NCBI GenBank assembly: GCA_947259495.1
Contig: CAMYLV010000010.1
Location: 35,513-99,512 of the forward strand
Length of the DNA: 64,000 nt
DNA from: an uncultured Desulfobacterales bacterium
GTDB taxonomy: Bacteria; Desulfobacterota; Desulfobacteria; Desulfobacterales; JAHEIW01
Direction: 5' to 3'
In this document: positions 1 through 8,019 of the stretch, piece by piece
Position numbering within the stretch: position 1 is the first letter of the stretch
How the letters are laid out: each line of letters begins with the position of its first letter
The notes under the pieces: model-generated
Told to the model about the DNA's origin: nothing
What the model saw: the letters and a program-made list of their open reading frames with translations, nothing else
The model's database searches: none
Position numbers and translations under genes: made by a program

Positions 1-108
1 TATTTTAAGCTGCTGGGTGATGATGACGCTGTTTATATTATTCGCCATGACACCCGCAGCGGGGAATGGGAGTTAACCTATTATTGTGCTGCAGCGAAAT
101 CGTCATAG
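1..108 (+). CDS. C-terminal end of an unidentified protein (partial)
   Basis: An open frame enters from the left edge and ends at TAG 106-108, giving the last 35 residues of a protein. The visible tail contains acidic DDDA and ends TYYCAAAKSS. No family can be recognised from so little. It lies 20-26 bases upstream of the YheT-like hydrolase on the same strand, so the two may be co-transcribed. That the frame is coding is itself only probable. Confidence 0.5.
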   Translation, partial: YFKLLGDDDAVYIIRHDTRSGEWELTYYCAAAKSS

Positions 109-134
109 CAACATGTTAGCAACAGGAAGTGATC

Positions 135-1118
135 ATGCCGGGCATGGAACACTATCAAACGCCGCTTTTATTAAGAAATCCCCACCTGCAGACTATTCTG
201 GCCAGCAGTAAAATCCGCGTGATCGGGGCCAATCGCATGCGCGTTGTGGCCCGTGAAAAGATCATTGAAACCGGCGGCGGCATAAAATTGCTGGGCTACC
301 ATTCCCAGGTAAACGGGCAGCCGCCCAAGGGACTGGCTGTCTTGTTGTCCGGCTGGGAAGGCAGTGCCGACTCGACCTACATTTTGCGCTGCGGCAAAAT
401 CCTTTATCAAAATGGCTATGATGTTTTCAGGTTGAACTACCGCGACCATGGCCCCAGCCATCATCTGAATAGCGGTATTTTTTATGCCGTTCTTTTAGAG
501 GAGGTGCACCAGGCGGTATCACAGGTTGCCGATTACGCCGGGAACCGCCCGGTATTTTTGATTGGATTTTCCCTGGGCGGTAATTTTGTTTTGCGTCTTT
601 TAAAAAAATGTGTGCAGGCCCCCATTGCCAACCTGCGCCATGCCGTCAGTATCAGTCCGGTGTTGAATCCGCAAAAATCGACGGAGACAATCGATCGCAT
701 TGCTTTTATCAGAAAATACTTTTTGGCCAAATGGCAACGTTCGCTGCTTAAAAAACAGTCACTGTTTCCGGATCTATACGATTTTAGCGGGGTCACGCGC
801 TTAATGACCATCCGAGCGGTAACCGATTTCTTGCTGGCAAGATACAGTGATTTCCGGTCCGCCGAGGATTACTTCGCCGCGTATGCCGTCATGGGATCGG
901 CAATTGCCGACGTCAACGTCCCTACAACCATTATCACAGCTGCAGATGACCCCATCATCCCTGTAAGCGATTTTTATGATCTGGCGCCCCACGAACATCT
1001 TCAGCTGGTCATTCATCCCCACGGGGGACATAATGGATTCATTACCGGATTTAACCTGCAAAGCTGGTATGAAACGCAAATAGTGACGCTTTTTGATAAC
1101 CTTGTACAGCATTCATAA
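135..1118 (+). CDS. YheT-like alpha/beta hydrolase
   Basis: Predicted cytoplasmic serine hydrolase of the YheT/COG0429 group; the substrate is unknown. The family's N-terminal signature RNPHLQTI is present near residue 15. The catalytic triad is visible: nucleophile Ser in GFSLGG (about residue 146), Asp in AADDPIIP, and His in GGHNGF near the C terminus. The oxyanion segment reads LLSGWEGS, where many relatives have HGxxGS. The open frame could start at GTG 129, but AGGAAG at 123-128 is well spaced for ATG 135, which I prefer. Length (327 aa) is normal. No partner gene reveals its substrate. Confidence 0.88.
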   Translation: MPGMEHYQTPLLLRNPHLQTILASSKIRVIGANRMRVVAREKIIETGGGIKLLGYHSQVNGQPPKGLAVLLSGWEGSADSTYILRCGKILYQNGYDVFRLNYRDHGPSHHLNSGIFYAVLLEEVHQAVSQVADYAGNRPVFLIGFSLGGNFVLRLLKKCVQAPIANLRHAVSISPVLNPQKSTETIDRIAFIRKYFLAKWQRSLLKKQSLFPDLYDFSGVTRLMTIRAVTDFLLARYSDFRSAEDYFAAYAVMGSAIADVNVPTTIITAADDPIIPVSDFYDLAPHEHLQLVIHPHGGHNGFITGFNLQSWYETQIVTLFDNLVQHS

Positions 1119-1197
1119 AAGGCGCTAAAATTGTCGCTTGCTTTTACCCGCTATGAGTCCTAAGTTATCGGTGACAACAAAAAAATGGAGGATGACT

Positions 1198-1698
1198 ATG
1201 GACGACAAGACAACTGAAATTTTAAAGTGCGCAATTTTAATGGAAAAGCGTGGACAGGCTTTTTACAATAAAGTGGCCCAACAAACATCCGGCGAGGTCG
1301 TGAAGCGGTTTTTCGAAATGATGGCCGAGGAAGAAAGCAATCACATCAAAATTTTATCCAACCAGTTTAAAGCCTATCAGGACAAGCAACAGTTTGACAT
1401 TCGCGACATGCACGATCACTGCGAATCTGATATCGCCGGCCAGATACTTTCACAACACATCAGATCTGAAATTTCGGCGGCTGATTATGAGGCCGCCGCT
1501 ATCTCGGCAGCAATGTCCATGGAAGAAAATGCCATCAAATTGTATTCCGAGCGGGCTGTGGCAGCGACAGATCCTAATGAAAAAGCGCTCTATGACTGGC
1601 TGGCAAACTGGGAAAATCAGCATCTGAGTTTTCTGGCTGACATTGACCGGGATCTGACAGAAGACATCTGGTATGATCAAAGCTTCTGGCCTTTCTGA
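1198..1698 (+). CDS. Ferritin-like (rubrerythrin-type) diiron protein
   Basis: A 166-residue four-helix-bundle protein of the ferritin-like superfamily, resembling the diiron domain of rubrerythrin without its rubredoxin tail. Likely iron ligands are spread as expected: Glu in the EKRGQAFY helix, the EEESNH helix, Glu in the MEENAIKLY helix, and ENQH near the C terminus. Such proteins handle peroxide or iron in anaerobes; the exact role here is not known. The frame is open from 1138, but TGGAGG at 1186-1191 places the start at ATG 1198. It runs tail-to-tail into the universal stress protein gene with 8 bases between them, and both fit a stress-response role. Confidence 0.85.
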   Translation: MDDKTTEILKCAILMEKRGQAFYNKVAQQTSGEVVKRFFEMMAEEESNHIKILSNQFKAYQDKQQFDIRDMHDHCESDIAGQILSQHIRSEISAADYEAAAISAAMSMEENAIKLYSERAVAATDPNEKALYDWLANWENQHLSFLADIDRDLTEDIWYDQSFWPF

Positions 1699-1706
1699 AA
1701 AGCGGC

Positions 1707-2132
1707 TCATTCGCACAGCGGCACCAGCATAACCGGGCATGGCGCTTTTTCAAGAATCGTCATTCCGATATAGTCGACCCGTCCGAGACACATTTTTTCC
1801 GGGAGCTGGTGACAGCCTAAAACAATAAGATCTGTACCCATCTCACGTGCCATTTTACAGGTCATCAGTGCGGGGTCAGCCGGTAAACACCTGAATGATA
1901 CTTTTTCAAAATCGCCCAGCAACGGCTCTATTTTGGCCGTATACTGCTGATGGGCATCTGCAACACAGTTAAGTCGTTGCGGATCATCGTCGGATAACTC
2001 CCCTAAAGTAAAATCCAGGGCATGAAAGATTAGCAGTTCGGCATCGTGTGCCTGGGCAAGTTCAACACCCTTTAACAACGCAAATTCAGACGCTGCCCCG
2101 AATTTTAAAGCCATCAGGATCTGGTTAAACAT
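1707..2132 (-). CDS. Universal stress protein (UspA domain)
   Basis: A 141-residue single-domain Usp protein. It begins with the typical MFNQILMALKFG strand and ends with ILEKAPCPVMLVP, matching the family's 'APCPVLVV' C-terminal strand. The ATP-binding G-2X-G-9X-G(S/T) loop is degenerate (GCHQLPEKMCLGRVDY), so nucleotide binding is uncertain. The frame is open further upstream, but an AGGAGG ribosome site just ahead of the ATG at 2132 fixes the start. It is convergent with the ferritin-like gene. Role: stress adaptation of unknown mechanism. Confidence 0.88.
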   Translation of the reverse strand: MFNQILMALKFGAASEFALLKGVELAQAHDAELLIFHALDFTLGELSDDDPQRLNCVADAHQQYTAKIEPLLGDFEKVSFRCLPADPALMTCKMAREMGTDLIVLGCHQLPEKMCLGRVDYIGMTILEKAPCPVMLVPLCE

Positions 2133-2548
2133 TGCGGCCTCCTTTGCTGCTGAGCCACAAAACAGGCTCAACGGAAAAATTTCTCGACCAGAGTGAAGGC
2201 TGTAACAACAGGACCCCCGGCAAGAAACTGAATCGGTAAGCTGTGTGCCCAAAAAACTGTCACGGGTTAGAGAGAATGCGGCAAGAATATCGGTAGCGGT
2301 AAAATCGATGACCGGGATGTGGATCGTTTTTTGTTCAGGTGAGGCGCCTCACAGAGTGGTTGCACCCTGGAGGCCTTAAATCAGCAGCTTTAAACAATGT
2401 CTTTTCATTTGCCGGTTCCTAAAGCAACGTTGAATTGTCCGGGCAACTGATGTATGCTTTTATCGTATGATCTGTATATAGCAAGTCGGACCGGCGGCCG
2501 TCAAATATTTTTTTTAATTTCCTCGGGCGGTCGCCAATCCGTTCTTAA
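2133..2548. other. Intergenic region with a 14-bp perfect palindrome
   Basis: Divergent region between the universal stress protein gene (minus) and the SpoIIE-type phosphatase gene (plus). It holds no convincing gene. GTGAGGCGCCTCAC at 2339-2352 is a perfect 14-bp palindrome, a plausible operator for one of the two divergent genes. No clear sigma-70 promoter was found by eye. Confidence 0.5.
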
Positions 2549-4012
2549 GTGCCATTACACCCGTTCAATGCGATGGAGATTAAAGTGGAGGAACTCCAGC
2601 AACTAAAAAGCGAATTGAGGCGCTTAAAAAGCGAAAAGGCAGCCTTTCTGGCGCAAAACAAGTTATTGGAAAATTTTGTTTCTCAGGCACGATCTTCCGG
2701 TAAAGAAGAAAAACTGATTTCAATTTTGCAGCAAACACTGGAACTTTTTGTGGGTCTGACCGGAGCTGAAAAAGGGAGCCTTTTTTTGCTCGATCGCAAC
2801 GGCGTGGTCATCGAGAGTATCCTGACCCGCGCAGATGCGACACCGGAGCAGCGCTCGCAACTGATCGGCCGAGTGCTAGACAAAGGCCTTGCCGGCTGGG
2901 TTCGGCGGCATCGCCAGGCTGGACTGATTGAAGATACCCAAACGGACAATCGCTGGCTGGATCTCCCGGATCAGCCCTATTCGGTTCGATCGGCACTGGC
3001 CGTACCGATCCTCAGGGATGAAAAGCTTCTGGGGCTGCTGACCTTGCTGCACGCCCAAATGGGCCATTTCAACCGGGAAACGGCCGAATTGATGGAAATG
3101 ACGGCCGGACAAATTGCCATCGCGCTTGAAAATGCGCGCCTTTATGCCAAATTGGAAAAATCATACCATTTCCTCGAACGGGCTAAAGCGAAAATTGAAA
3201 ACTACTCAAATGCTCTGAATGCCGAGCTTGAAAAAGGCAAAAAAATCCAGCGCGATTTTTTACCGAATCAAATTCCTGAGGTTCCCGGCTGGGAAATCAG
3301 CACCTGTTTTCACCCGGCGCGCCAGGTTTCCGGAGATTTCTATGACGCCTTTTTGCTGCCGGGCGATTATATCGGTCTGGTGATCGCGGATGTGTGCGAT
3401 AAAGGTGTGGGATCAGCCCTGTATATGGCCCTTTTCCGCAGCTTGATGCGCGTTTTTTCCGGACAGATCCGACACGGCGGCTGGTCATCCGCCCACAGCA
3501 TTCAAACAAAAAATAGTGCCGGTCAGGCTGATCTAGACCACATGCTGCAGGCCGTCTCCCTGACCAATGATTATATTTCATTGGAGCACGGTCATGAAAA
3601 CATGTTTGCGACGCTCTTTTTTGGCGTACTGGACCCAACAACAGGCGACCTTTGCTATATTAATGGCGGACACGAACCTCTGTATATTATCGGACGCTCC
3701 GGTATCAGAGAAACTTTGAGCGCCGCAGGACCTGCCATCGGTATTATTCCGGGTGCAAAATATGAGATCCGGCAATCCAAAATTGAGCCGGGCAATATTT
3801 TGATTGGATATACCGATGGGGTAACCGAAGCGCTTTCACCGCATGAGAAGATGTACTCCAAGAAAAAATTTCATGCCCTGCTGGAACCCTGCCCTTCTTC
3901 GGCAATCGAATTGATCGATCGGATCAAAACCGATCTATTTGACCACATCGACAACGCACCTCAGTTTGATGACATCACCATGATCGCCGTCCACCGCAAA
4001 CCCACCCCATAA
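2549..4012 (+). CDS. GAF domain / PP2C SpoIIE-type serine phosphatase
   Basis: A cytoplasmic signalling phosphatase of RsbU type. Order: a charged coiled-coil start (about 8-45), a GAF sensor domain (about 60-200, containing GLAGW and SALAVPIL), a second helical linker, then a SpoIIE/PP2C domain (about 245-485). Metal-binding and core motifs are visible: SGDFYDAF, DVCDKGVGSALYM, GGHEPLY, GYTDGVTEA and a terminal DDITM. Such enzymes dephosphorylate STAS anti-anti-sigma factors; no STAS or anti-sigma gene is next to it, so the target is elsewhere. The start is GTG 2549 or ATG 2573 (MEIKVEELQQ); neither has a good ribosome site. Confidence 0.9.
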   Translation: MPLHPFNAMEIKVEELQQLKSELRRLKSEKAAFLAQNKLLENFVSQARSSGKEEKLISILQQTLELFVGLTGAEKGSLFLLDRNGVVIESILTRADATPEQRSQLIGRVLDKGLAGWVRRHRQAGLIEDTQTDNRWLDLPDQPYSVRSALAVPILRDEKLLGLLTLLHAQMGHFNRETAELMEMTAGQIAIALENARLYAKLEKSYHFLERAKAKIENYSNALNAELEKGKKIQRDFLPNQIPEVPGWEISTCFHPARQVSGDFYDAFLLPGDYIGLVIADVCDKGVGSALYMALFRSLMRVFSGQIRHGGWSSAHSIQTKNSAGQADLDHMLQAVSLTNDYISLEHGHENMFATLFFGVLDPTTGDLCYINGGHEPLYIIGRSGIRETLSAAGPAIGIIPGAKYEIRQSKIEPGNILIGYTDGVTEALSPHEKMYSKKKFHALLEPCPSSAIELIDRIKTDLFDHIDNAPQFDDITMIAVHRKPTP

Positions 4013-4072
4013 GCGCCTATTCCTGAATCCAGAGCCAAGCACTGCGTATTGGACATACAGGTAGATAGTTTA

Positions 4073-4181
4073 TAAGATGGAATGGTGGAATGATGGAATA
4101 CTGGTAAAAGCATGATTGCGAAGCATTAAATTTTGTCCAGGGTTCCCAATAATACATTATTCCAGTATGCTATCCTTCCCT
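4073..4181. repeat. Imperfect inverted repeat in an intergenic region
   Basis: Between the phosphatase and enoyl-CoA hydratase-like genes (4013-4252). The left arm, built on tandem GGAATG units (GGAATGATGGAATACTGG), is matched at 14 of 18 positions by the reverse complement of the right arm near 4160-4181. It could be a miniature non-coding repeat or a degenerate terminator between the convergent genes. No second copy was found in this window. Confidence 0.4.
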
Positions 4182-4252
4182 TTGGACAAATGGCCAGAAA
4201 AACCAATGCGACATAGCCGGTAAAATAAGACTCTGAAGCCGGATTCGGCGAT

Positions 4253-5029
4253 TTATCGGTTTTGCCACGACGGTTTTTCTTTATTCAAAAAGGCATTGAT
4301 TCCGTTTTGAGCATCAACGGCTTCCAGATTCATTGTAATCGTATGTTTGGCATAGTGCATGGCATGGTTGTCGGATTGGTCCACCTGAGCATAGAAGCCC
4401 TGTTTGCCAATCGCTAGCACGAAGCGACTGGCGTCTGCGATTTGATTGGCAAGATTCTCTGTTTCCGCCTCTAAATTTTCAGGAGAGACCACGCGATTCA
4501 CCAACCCCAGATCTTTTGCCTCAGTGGCCGAGAAAAACCGACCGGTCAGCAGCATTTCCATCGCGGCTTTGCGCCCGATCGCCCGGGTAATGGCCACCAT
4601 CGGTGTGGTGCAAAACAGGCCGATCTTAACGCCGGGAGTGGCAAACTGAGCGTCTTCAGATGCGACGGCCAGATCGCACCAGGCCACCAACTGGCATCCG
4701 GCAGCAGTGGCAATACCGTGGACCTGGGCAATTACCGGTTGGGGGATATCATGGATCATTTGCATCATGCGGGTGCATTGATCAAAAATGAACTTGTATT
4801 CTTTGACCCCGTTACCAACCATTTCTTTAAGGTAATGACCGGCGCAGAAATGTTTACCCGCTGCCCGAATGATGATAACTTTAACGGATTCATCTTCGGC
4901 AACGGCGGTCAGCACATCCATGATTTCGCCAATCATCTGTCGAGATAAGGCATTAATCTTTTTGGGGTTGTTTAAGGTCAAGATGCCAAGCGGTCCTTTG
5001 CCAGCGTACAACACTTCTTCATGTGCCAT
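4253..5029 (-). CDS. Enoyl-CoA hydratase/isomerase family protein lacking both catalytic glutamates
   Basis: A 258-residue crotonase-fold protein. The CoA/oxyanion segments are present (FCAGHYLKEM; GIATAAGCQLVAWCDLA). The two glutamates that act in true enoyl-CoA hydratases appear replaced: GGCEL is AAGCQL (Glu to Gln) and the Glu of the 'PEI' segment is Gly in TPGVKIGL. This resembles ECHDC3-like members, so hydratase activity is doubtful and thioester or regulatory roles are possible. The frame extends to 5062, but AAAGGAG upstream of ATG 5029 supports MAHEEVLY as the start. No beta-oxidation genes adjoin it. Confidence 0.85.
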   Translation of the reverse strand: MAHEEVLYAGKGPLGILTLNNPKKINALSRQMIGEIMDVLTAVAEDESVKVIIIRAAGKHFCAGHYLKEMVGNGVKEYKFIFDQCTRMMQMIHDIPQPVIAQVHGIATAAGCQLVAWCDLAVASEDAQFATPGVKIGLFCTTPMVAITRAIGRKAAMEMLLTGRFFSATEAKDLGLVNRVVSPENLEAETENLANQIADASRFVLAIGKQGFYAQVDQSDNHAMHYAKHTITMNLEAVDAQNGINAFLNKEKPSWQNR

Positions 5030-5073
5030 GCCTTTGCTCCTTTGCTGTTTAAAATAATGCATTTACCAAGTTC

Positions 5074-5117
5074 ATAAAATAAAATCACCTCAAGCTCTGG
5101 GGCAAACTTGAGGTGAT
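5074..5117 (-). terminator. Rho-independent terminator after the rubredoxin-like gene
   Basis: ATCACCTCAAG at 5084-5094 pairs perfectly (11 bp) with CTTGAGGTGAT at 5107-5117. Read on the minus strand the hairpin is followed by a T-rich run (ATTTTATTTTA). It lies downstream of the minus-strand gene ending at 5206 and upstream of the enoyl-CoA hydratase-like gene, separating the two units. Confidence 0.85.
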
Positions 5118-5205
5118 GTTTGACACCTGAATACGATGAAGCGGGTGTAAGAGTGGATTGCCGTCAGGTACTGAAACCGCCAGGGAACTTTAGCATGCGA
5201 ACGAC

Positions 5206-5412
5206 TTAAATCTTGCCGGATCGGCCGTCATCGCAAGGTTCATCGATATCATCAAAGCGGGAATGCTCTGCCGTTGAGCTCAAACCACAGGCTTTTAAAT
5301 CTTCAGCCGATTGCATGGCATTTCCACAGCATTCCGGTATTTTGGATTCCTCCGCACCGACTTCGACCGTGTTCCCGCAATTCGCACATTCATAAACTTG
5401 CTTGTCTGCCAT
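5206..5412 (-). CDS. Small rubredoxin-like / zinc-ribbon protein
   Basis: A 68-residue soluble protein with YECANCG (Cys 9 and 12) and PECCG (Cys 28 and 29), a four-cysteine knuckle for Fe or Zn as in short rubredoxin-like or desulfoferrodoxin N-terminal domains. The rest is acidic and probably disordered. Redox or metal-binding function is inferred from the cysteines only. GGGAGG upstream of ATG 5412 supports the start. It is a single-gene unit with its own terminator at 5074-5117. Confidence 0.75.
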   Translation of the reverse strand: MADKQVYECANCGNTVEVGAEESKIPECCGNAMQSAEDLKACGLSSTAEHSRFDDIDEPCDDGRSGKI

Positions 5413-5517
5413 GAATTCCTCCCTATTTCTTCGAAATGGTCATCGGATAATTGTTACTATTCCAGACGTTAAAATAATGGATTTAAGCGGTGGTGTCAAC
5501 CCGGGTCTTTTTGGAAC

Positions 5518-5576
5518 TATAGTGGTTGTCAAAAAAACGTTCCGATATAAAAACGTTATTTTCTACAACCACTTAT
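5518..5576. repeat. 59-bp palindromic intergenic repeat, full copy A
   Basis: The ends are inverted (ATAGTGGTTGT ... ACAACCACTTAT) and two AACGTT blocks lie inside. A second full copy is at 31001-31059; partial copies sharing the core TTGTCAAAAAAACGTTCCG are at 11391-11417 and 40870-40893. Both full copies are followed by a related tail (CAATTCCG, then GCGGTATAATT), which in this copy is split by about 150 bp of hairpin-rich DNA. It looks like a non-autonomous mobile or REP-like element. No transposase is seen. Confidence 0.8.
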
Positions 5577-5603
5577 GCCGCAATTCCGCCATTGGGTGTT
5601 TTT

Positions 5604-5659
5604 AACCGGGTGCTTTGCACCCGGTTACACCCGCACCGATTAAGGCACTACCGTGCCTT
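5604..5659. repeat. Two perfect hairpins inserted in the repeat A tail
   Basis: AACCGGGTGC-TTT-GCACCCGGTT (5604-5626) and AAGGCAC-TACC-GTGCCTT (5642-5659) are perfect inverted repeats. A T run precedes rather than follows the first, so it is not a normal terminator on either strand. Together with the hairpin at 5691-5711 they make a highly structured 110-bp tract of unknown role. Confidence 0.6.
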
Positions 5660-5680
5660 TGGCTTTTCCGCTGATGGCGA

Positions 5681-5711
5681 AAAAATCCAAACCACCCGCT
5701 GTGCGGGTGGT
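5681..5711 (-). terminator. Probable terminator of the nucleoside transporter gene
   Basis: ACCACCCGC (5691-5699) and GCGGGTGGT (5703-5711) form a perfect 9-bp stem with a 3-base loop. On the minus strand it is followed by TTGGATTTTTT. It sits 50 bases past the stop of the minus-strand transporter gene. The T run starts five bases after the stem, so efficiency is uncertain. Confidence 0.65.
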
Positions 5712-5760
5712 CGGTGACTCGGAACATTAATATGAAAAGCGGTATAATTCTGAAAAGGCG

Positions 5761-7002
5761 TCAGCCGATAATTCCGACCACCGCTCCGGTCATAGAGGTT
5801 GCCAGGGTGCCGGCAATGATAGATCGCAGGCCCAAAGCAACGATTTCAGAGCGACGGCCGGGGGCCATGGTACCCAGACCACCGATCATAATCCCGAGAC
5901 TGCCCGGATTGGCAAACCCGCACATGGCATACGTCATGATCAACAGGCTTCTGGGGCTCAATGCATCCGGTGCTAGACGACTCAGATCGATATAGGCTAA
6001 TAGTTCGTTTAGAATGGTTTTGGTTCCCATCAACGCCCCTGCGGTGGTGGCTTCCTGCCAGGGAACGCCCATTAGCCATACAACGGGTGCCATTACCATC
6101 CCCAGCATTCGTTGCAGGGTGATGGGCGCTCCGCCAATATCGGGCAAAAGTCCTAAAATTAAATTCACAAAATAGACCAGCGCCACGAGCACCACCAGCA
6201 GGGCGATGATATTCAGCAATAATTCAACCCCCTGCAGGGTGCCTTTGGTGATGGCATCCATGGAACTGGATGCCTGATCCGGGGCTGTTAACCGGCCGCC
6301 GGTCGGCTCCCCGGTTTCAGGGACCATGATTTTAGAAATAGTAATGGCCGCCGGCACGCTGATAATGGAGGCTGTCAGAATATGTCCCATAACATCCGGG
6401 ATTTTATCGCTTAAAATACTCGCATAAAGCACCATAACGGTTCCAGCGATAGTAGCCATACCACAGGTCATCAGGGTAAAGATCTCACTGCGGGTCATCT
6501 CTTTCAGGTAGGGGCGAATAAAAAGCGGCGATTCTACCATGCCGACAAATATGTTGGCCGAAACACCCAGCCCTTCAGCACCCCCTACCCCCATCGTTTT
6601 CTGCAGCGCCCAGGAAAACGCTCTAACCACAATCGGTAAAATCTTCCAATAAAACAGCAGCGCCGAAAGGGCGCTTATCAGCAGCACCAGCGGCAGGGCT
6701 CTGAATGCTAAAATGAAGCTCGCGCCTGGAAACGATTCCTTAAAAGGCAAGTCTGCGCCTCCCAGGTAGCCGAACACAAAAGATGTCCCCTCAGTGGTCG
6801 CTGCCTGCAATGACAGCACCAGCCGATTCAACAACAGGAAAAATTCCCTGAAGATCGGAAGCTTCAGCAGAATAAGCCCGACAACCAGTTGAGTGCCAAT
6901 TCCAATGATCGGGATCTTGAGGCTGACCTGCTTGCGGTTTTCACTCATGCACCAGGCAATGCCGGCAAAAACCAATAATCCTGCGATACTCTGGATGATC
7001 AT
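5761..7002 (-). CDS. NupC-type concentrative nucleoside transporter
   Basis: A 413-residue inner-membrane protein of the concentrative nucleoside transporter (CNT) family, which imports nucleosides using an H+ or Na+ gradient. About ten hydrophobic segments are seen. The CNT core signature is present around residues 130-160 (GGAEGLGVSANIFVGMVESP), as is the second re-entrant region with TAGALMGTK and CGFANPGSLG near the C terminus. Length is typical for bacterial NupC. It is alone on its strand with a hairpin terminator behind it. Substrate specificity cannot be read from the sequence. Confidence 0.93.
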   Translation of the reverse strand: MIIQSIAGLLVFAGIAWCMSENRKQVSLKIPIIGIGTQLVVGLILLKLPIFREFFLLLNRLVLSLQAATTEGTSFVFGYLGGADLPFKESFPGASFILAFRALPLVLLISALSALLFYWKILPIVVRAFSWALQKTMGVGGAEGLGVSANIFVGMVESPLFIRPYLKEMTRSEIFTLMTCGMATIAGTVMVLYASILSDKIPDVMGHILTASIISVPAAITISKIMVPETGEPTGGRLTAPDQASSSMDAITKGTLQGVELLLNIIALLVVLVALVYFVNLILGLLPDIGGAPITLQRMLGMVMAPVVWLMGVPWQEATTAGALMGTKTILNELLAYIDLSRLAPDALSPRSLLIMTYAMCGFANPGSLGIMIGGLGTMAPGRRSEIVALGLRSIIAGTLATSMTGAVVGIIG

Positions 7003-7118
7003 GGTTTAATCCTTTCTAAAAATACCACAGTAAAGAACGGCAGCGGGTTGTCCATATCGAAAGACACCTGTCTGACAGCCGATATCCTGGCAGAGGGGCT
7101 TTATGGCTTGACAACCGA

Positions 7119-7967
7119 ATGCGGTTCACCCATAAATGCCCTATGCCCCTTTTGGCGAAAACGGTGGCGGGTGTACTGGTCTGCTATTGCGTGTATTGTT
7201 TCCTTCTTTTTTTCATGCAGCGATCGATATTATTCCCGCGCAACCAAATCCCGACGCCTGCCAGTGGAGATGTGCTTGGCAAAATTCCGGACCTGAAAAA
7301 AATCTGGTTGAAGATCGGTGATGGTCGTGTCGAAGCCTGGTTTTTACCACCACCGGCTAAACCTGAGGCAGCGCTGGTGCCGGCTGTCATTTTTGCCCAT
7401 GGCAACGGTGAACTCATTGATTACTGGCCGGTCATGCTCCGAAATTTTGCCCGGATGGGAATCGGGCTGCTCCTGGTCGAATATCCGGGTTATGGACGTT
7501 CCAGCGGCACGCCGACGCAAGAAAGCCTGACGCACACGTTTGTGGCGGCCTATGACGCATTGGTAGCTCAAGAAAAGGTGGATCCAAAGCGGATTATTCT
7601 TTTCGGTCGGTCTGTGGGCGGGGGTGCGGTTTGCGCACTGGCGCTTCAAAGACCCGCCGCCGCTTTGATTCTCATGTCCACCTTTACCAGCGTTCAATCC
7701 ATGGCGTCAAAATTCCTGGTGCCGAAGTTTCTGGTCCGGGATCCGTTTTATAATCTTAAGGTCGTTCGACAATACCGGGGACCGGTGCTGGTGATCCATG
7801 GCCGCCATGACCGCATTATCCCTTTTGAGCACGGCGCCAAGTTACACAAAGCCGCCCGGAACAGCACCCTGATAACCTATGACGCCGGGCACAATGATTG
7901 TCCGCCCGACTGGAATCAATTCTGGAAGGATATCGCTTTATTTCTGGCGGATAACGAACTGGTCTAA
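7119..7967 (+). CDS. Membrane-anchored alpha/beta hydrolase
   Basis: A serine hydrolase with one N-terminal membrane segment (about residues 13-33) and a BEM46/FrsA-like catalytic domain. Visible elements are oxyanion HGNGELIDYW, nucleophile Ser in GRSVGGGAV, Asp in HGRHDRIIP and His in AGHNDCP. The hydrolase domain probably faces the periplasm or the membrane surface. The start may be ATG 7119 or ATG 7143 (MPLLAKTVAG), the latter giving a cleaner anchor; neither has a strong ribosome site. Substrate unknown. It is divergent from the nucleoside transporter gene. Confidence 0.88.
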   Translation: MRFTHKCPMPLLAKTVAGVLVCYCVYCFLLFFMQRSILFPRNQIPTPASGDVLGKIPDLKKIWLKIGDGRVEAWFLPPPAKPEAALVPAVIFAHGNGELIDYWPVMLRNFARMGIGLLLVEYPGYGRSSGTPTQESLTHTFVAAYDALVAQEKVDPKRIILFGRSVGGGAVCALALQRPAAALILMSTFTSVQSMASKFLVPKFLVRDPFYNLKVVRQYRGPVLVIHGRHDRIIPFEHGAKLHKAARNSTLITYDAGHNDCPPDWNQFWKDIALFLADNELV

Positions 7968-8019
7968 AGCATTGCCGGTTATTTATGGGAACGCACACCA
8001 AACGCAACACGCCAGACGA

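Noticed and set aside
5519-5545. TTGACA-TATA pattern on the minus strand of the palindromic repeat as a promoter
   Set aside because: The two hexamers are only five bases apart, far from the 16-18 needed.
5604-5626. Perfect hairpin as a transcription terminator
   Set aside because: T residues precede rather than follow it on the plus strand and an A run follows on the minus strand, so it fits neither direction.
7048-7296. 82-codon frame at the start of the membrane hydrolase gene
   Set aside because: Out of frame with the conserved hydrolase, no family features; a shadow frame.
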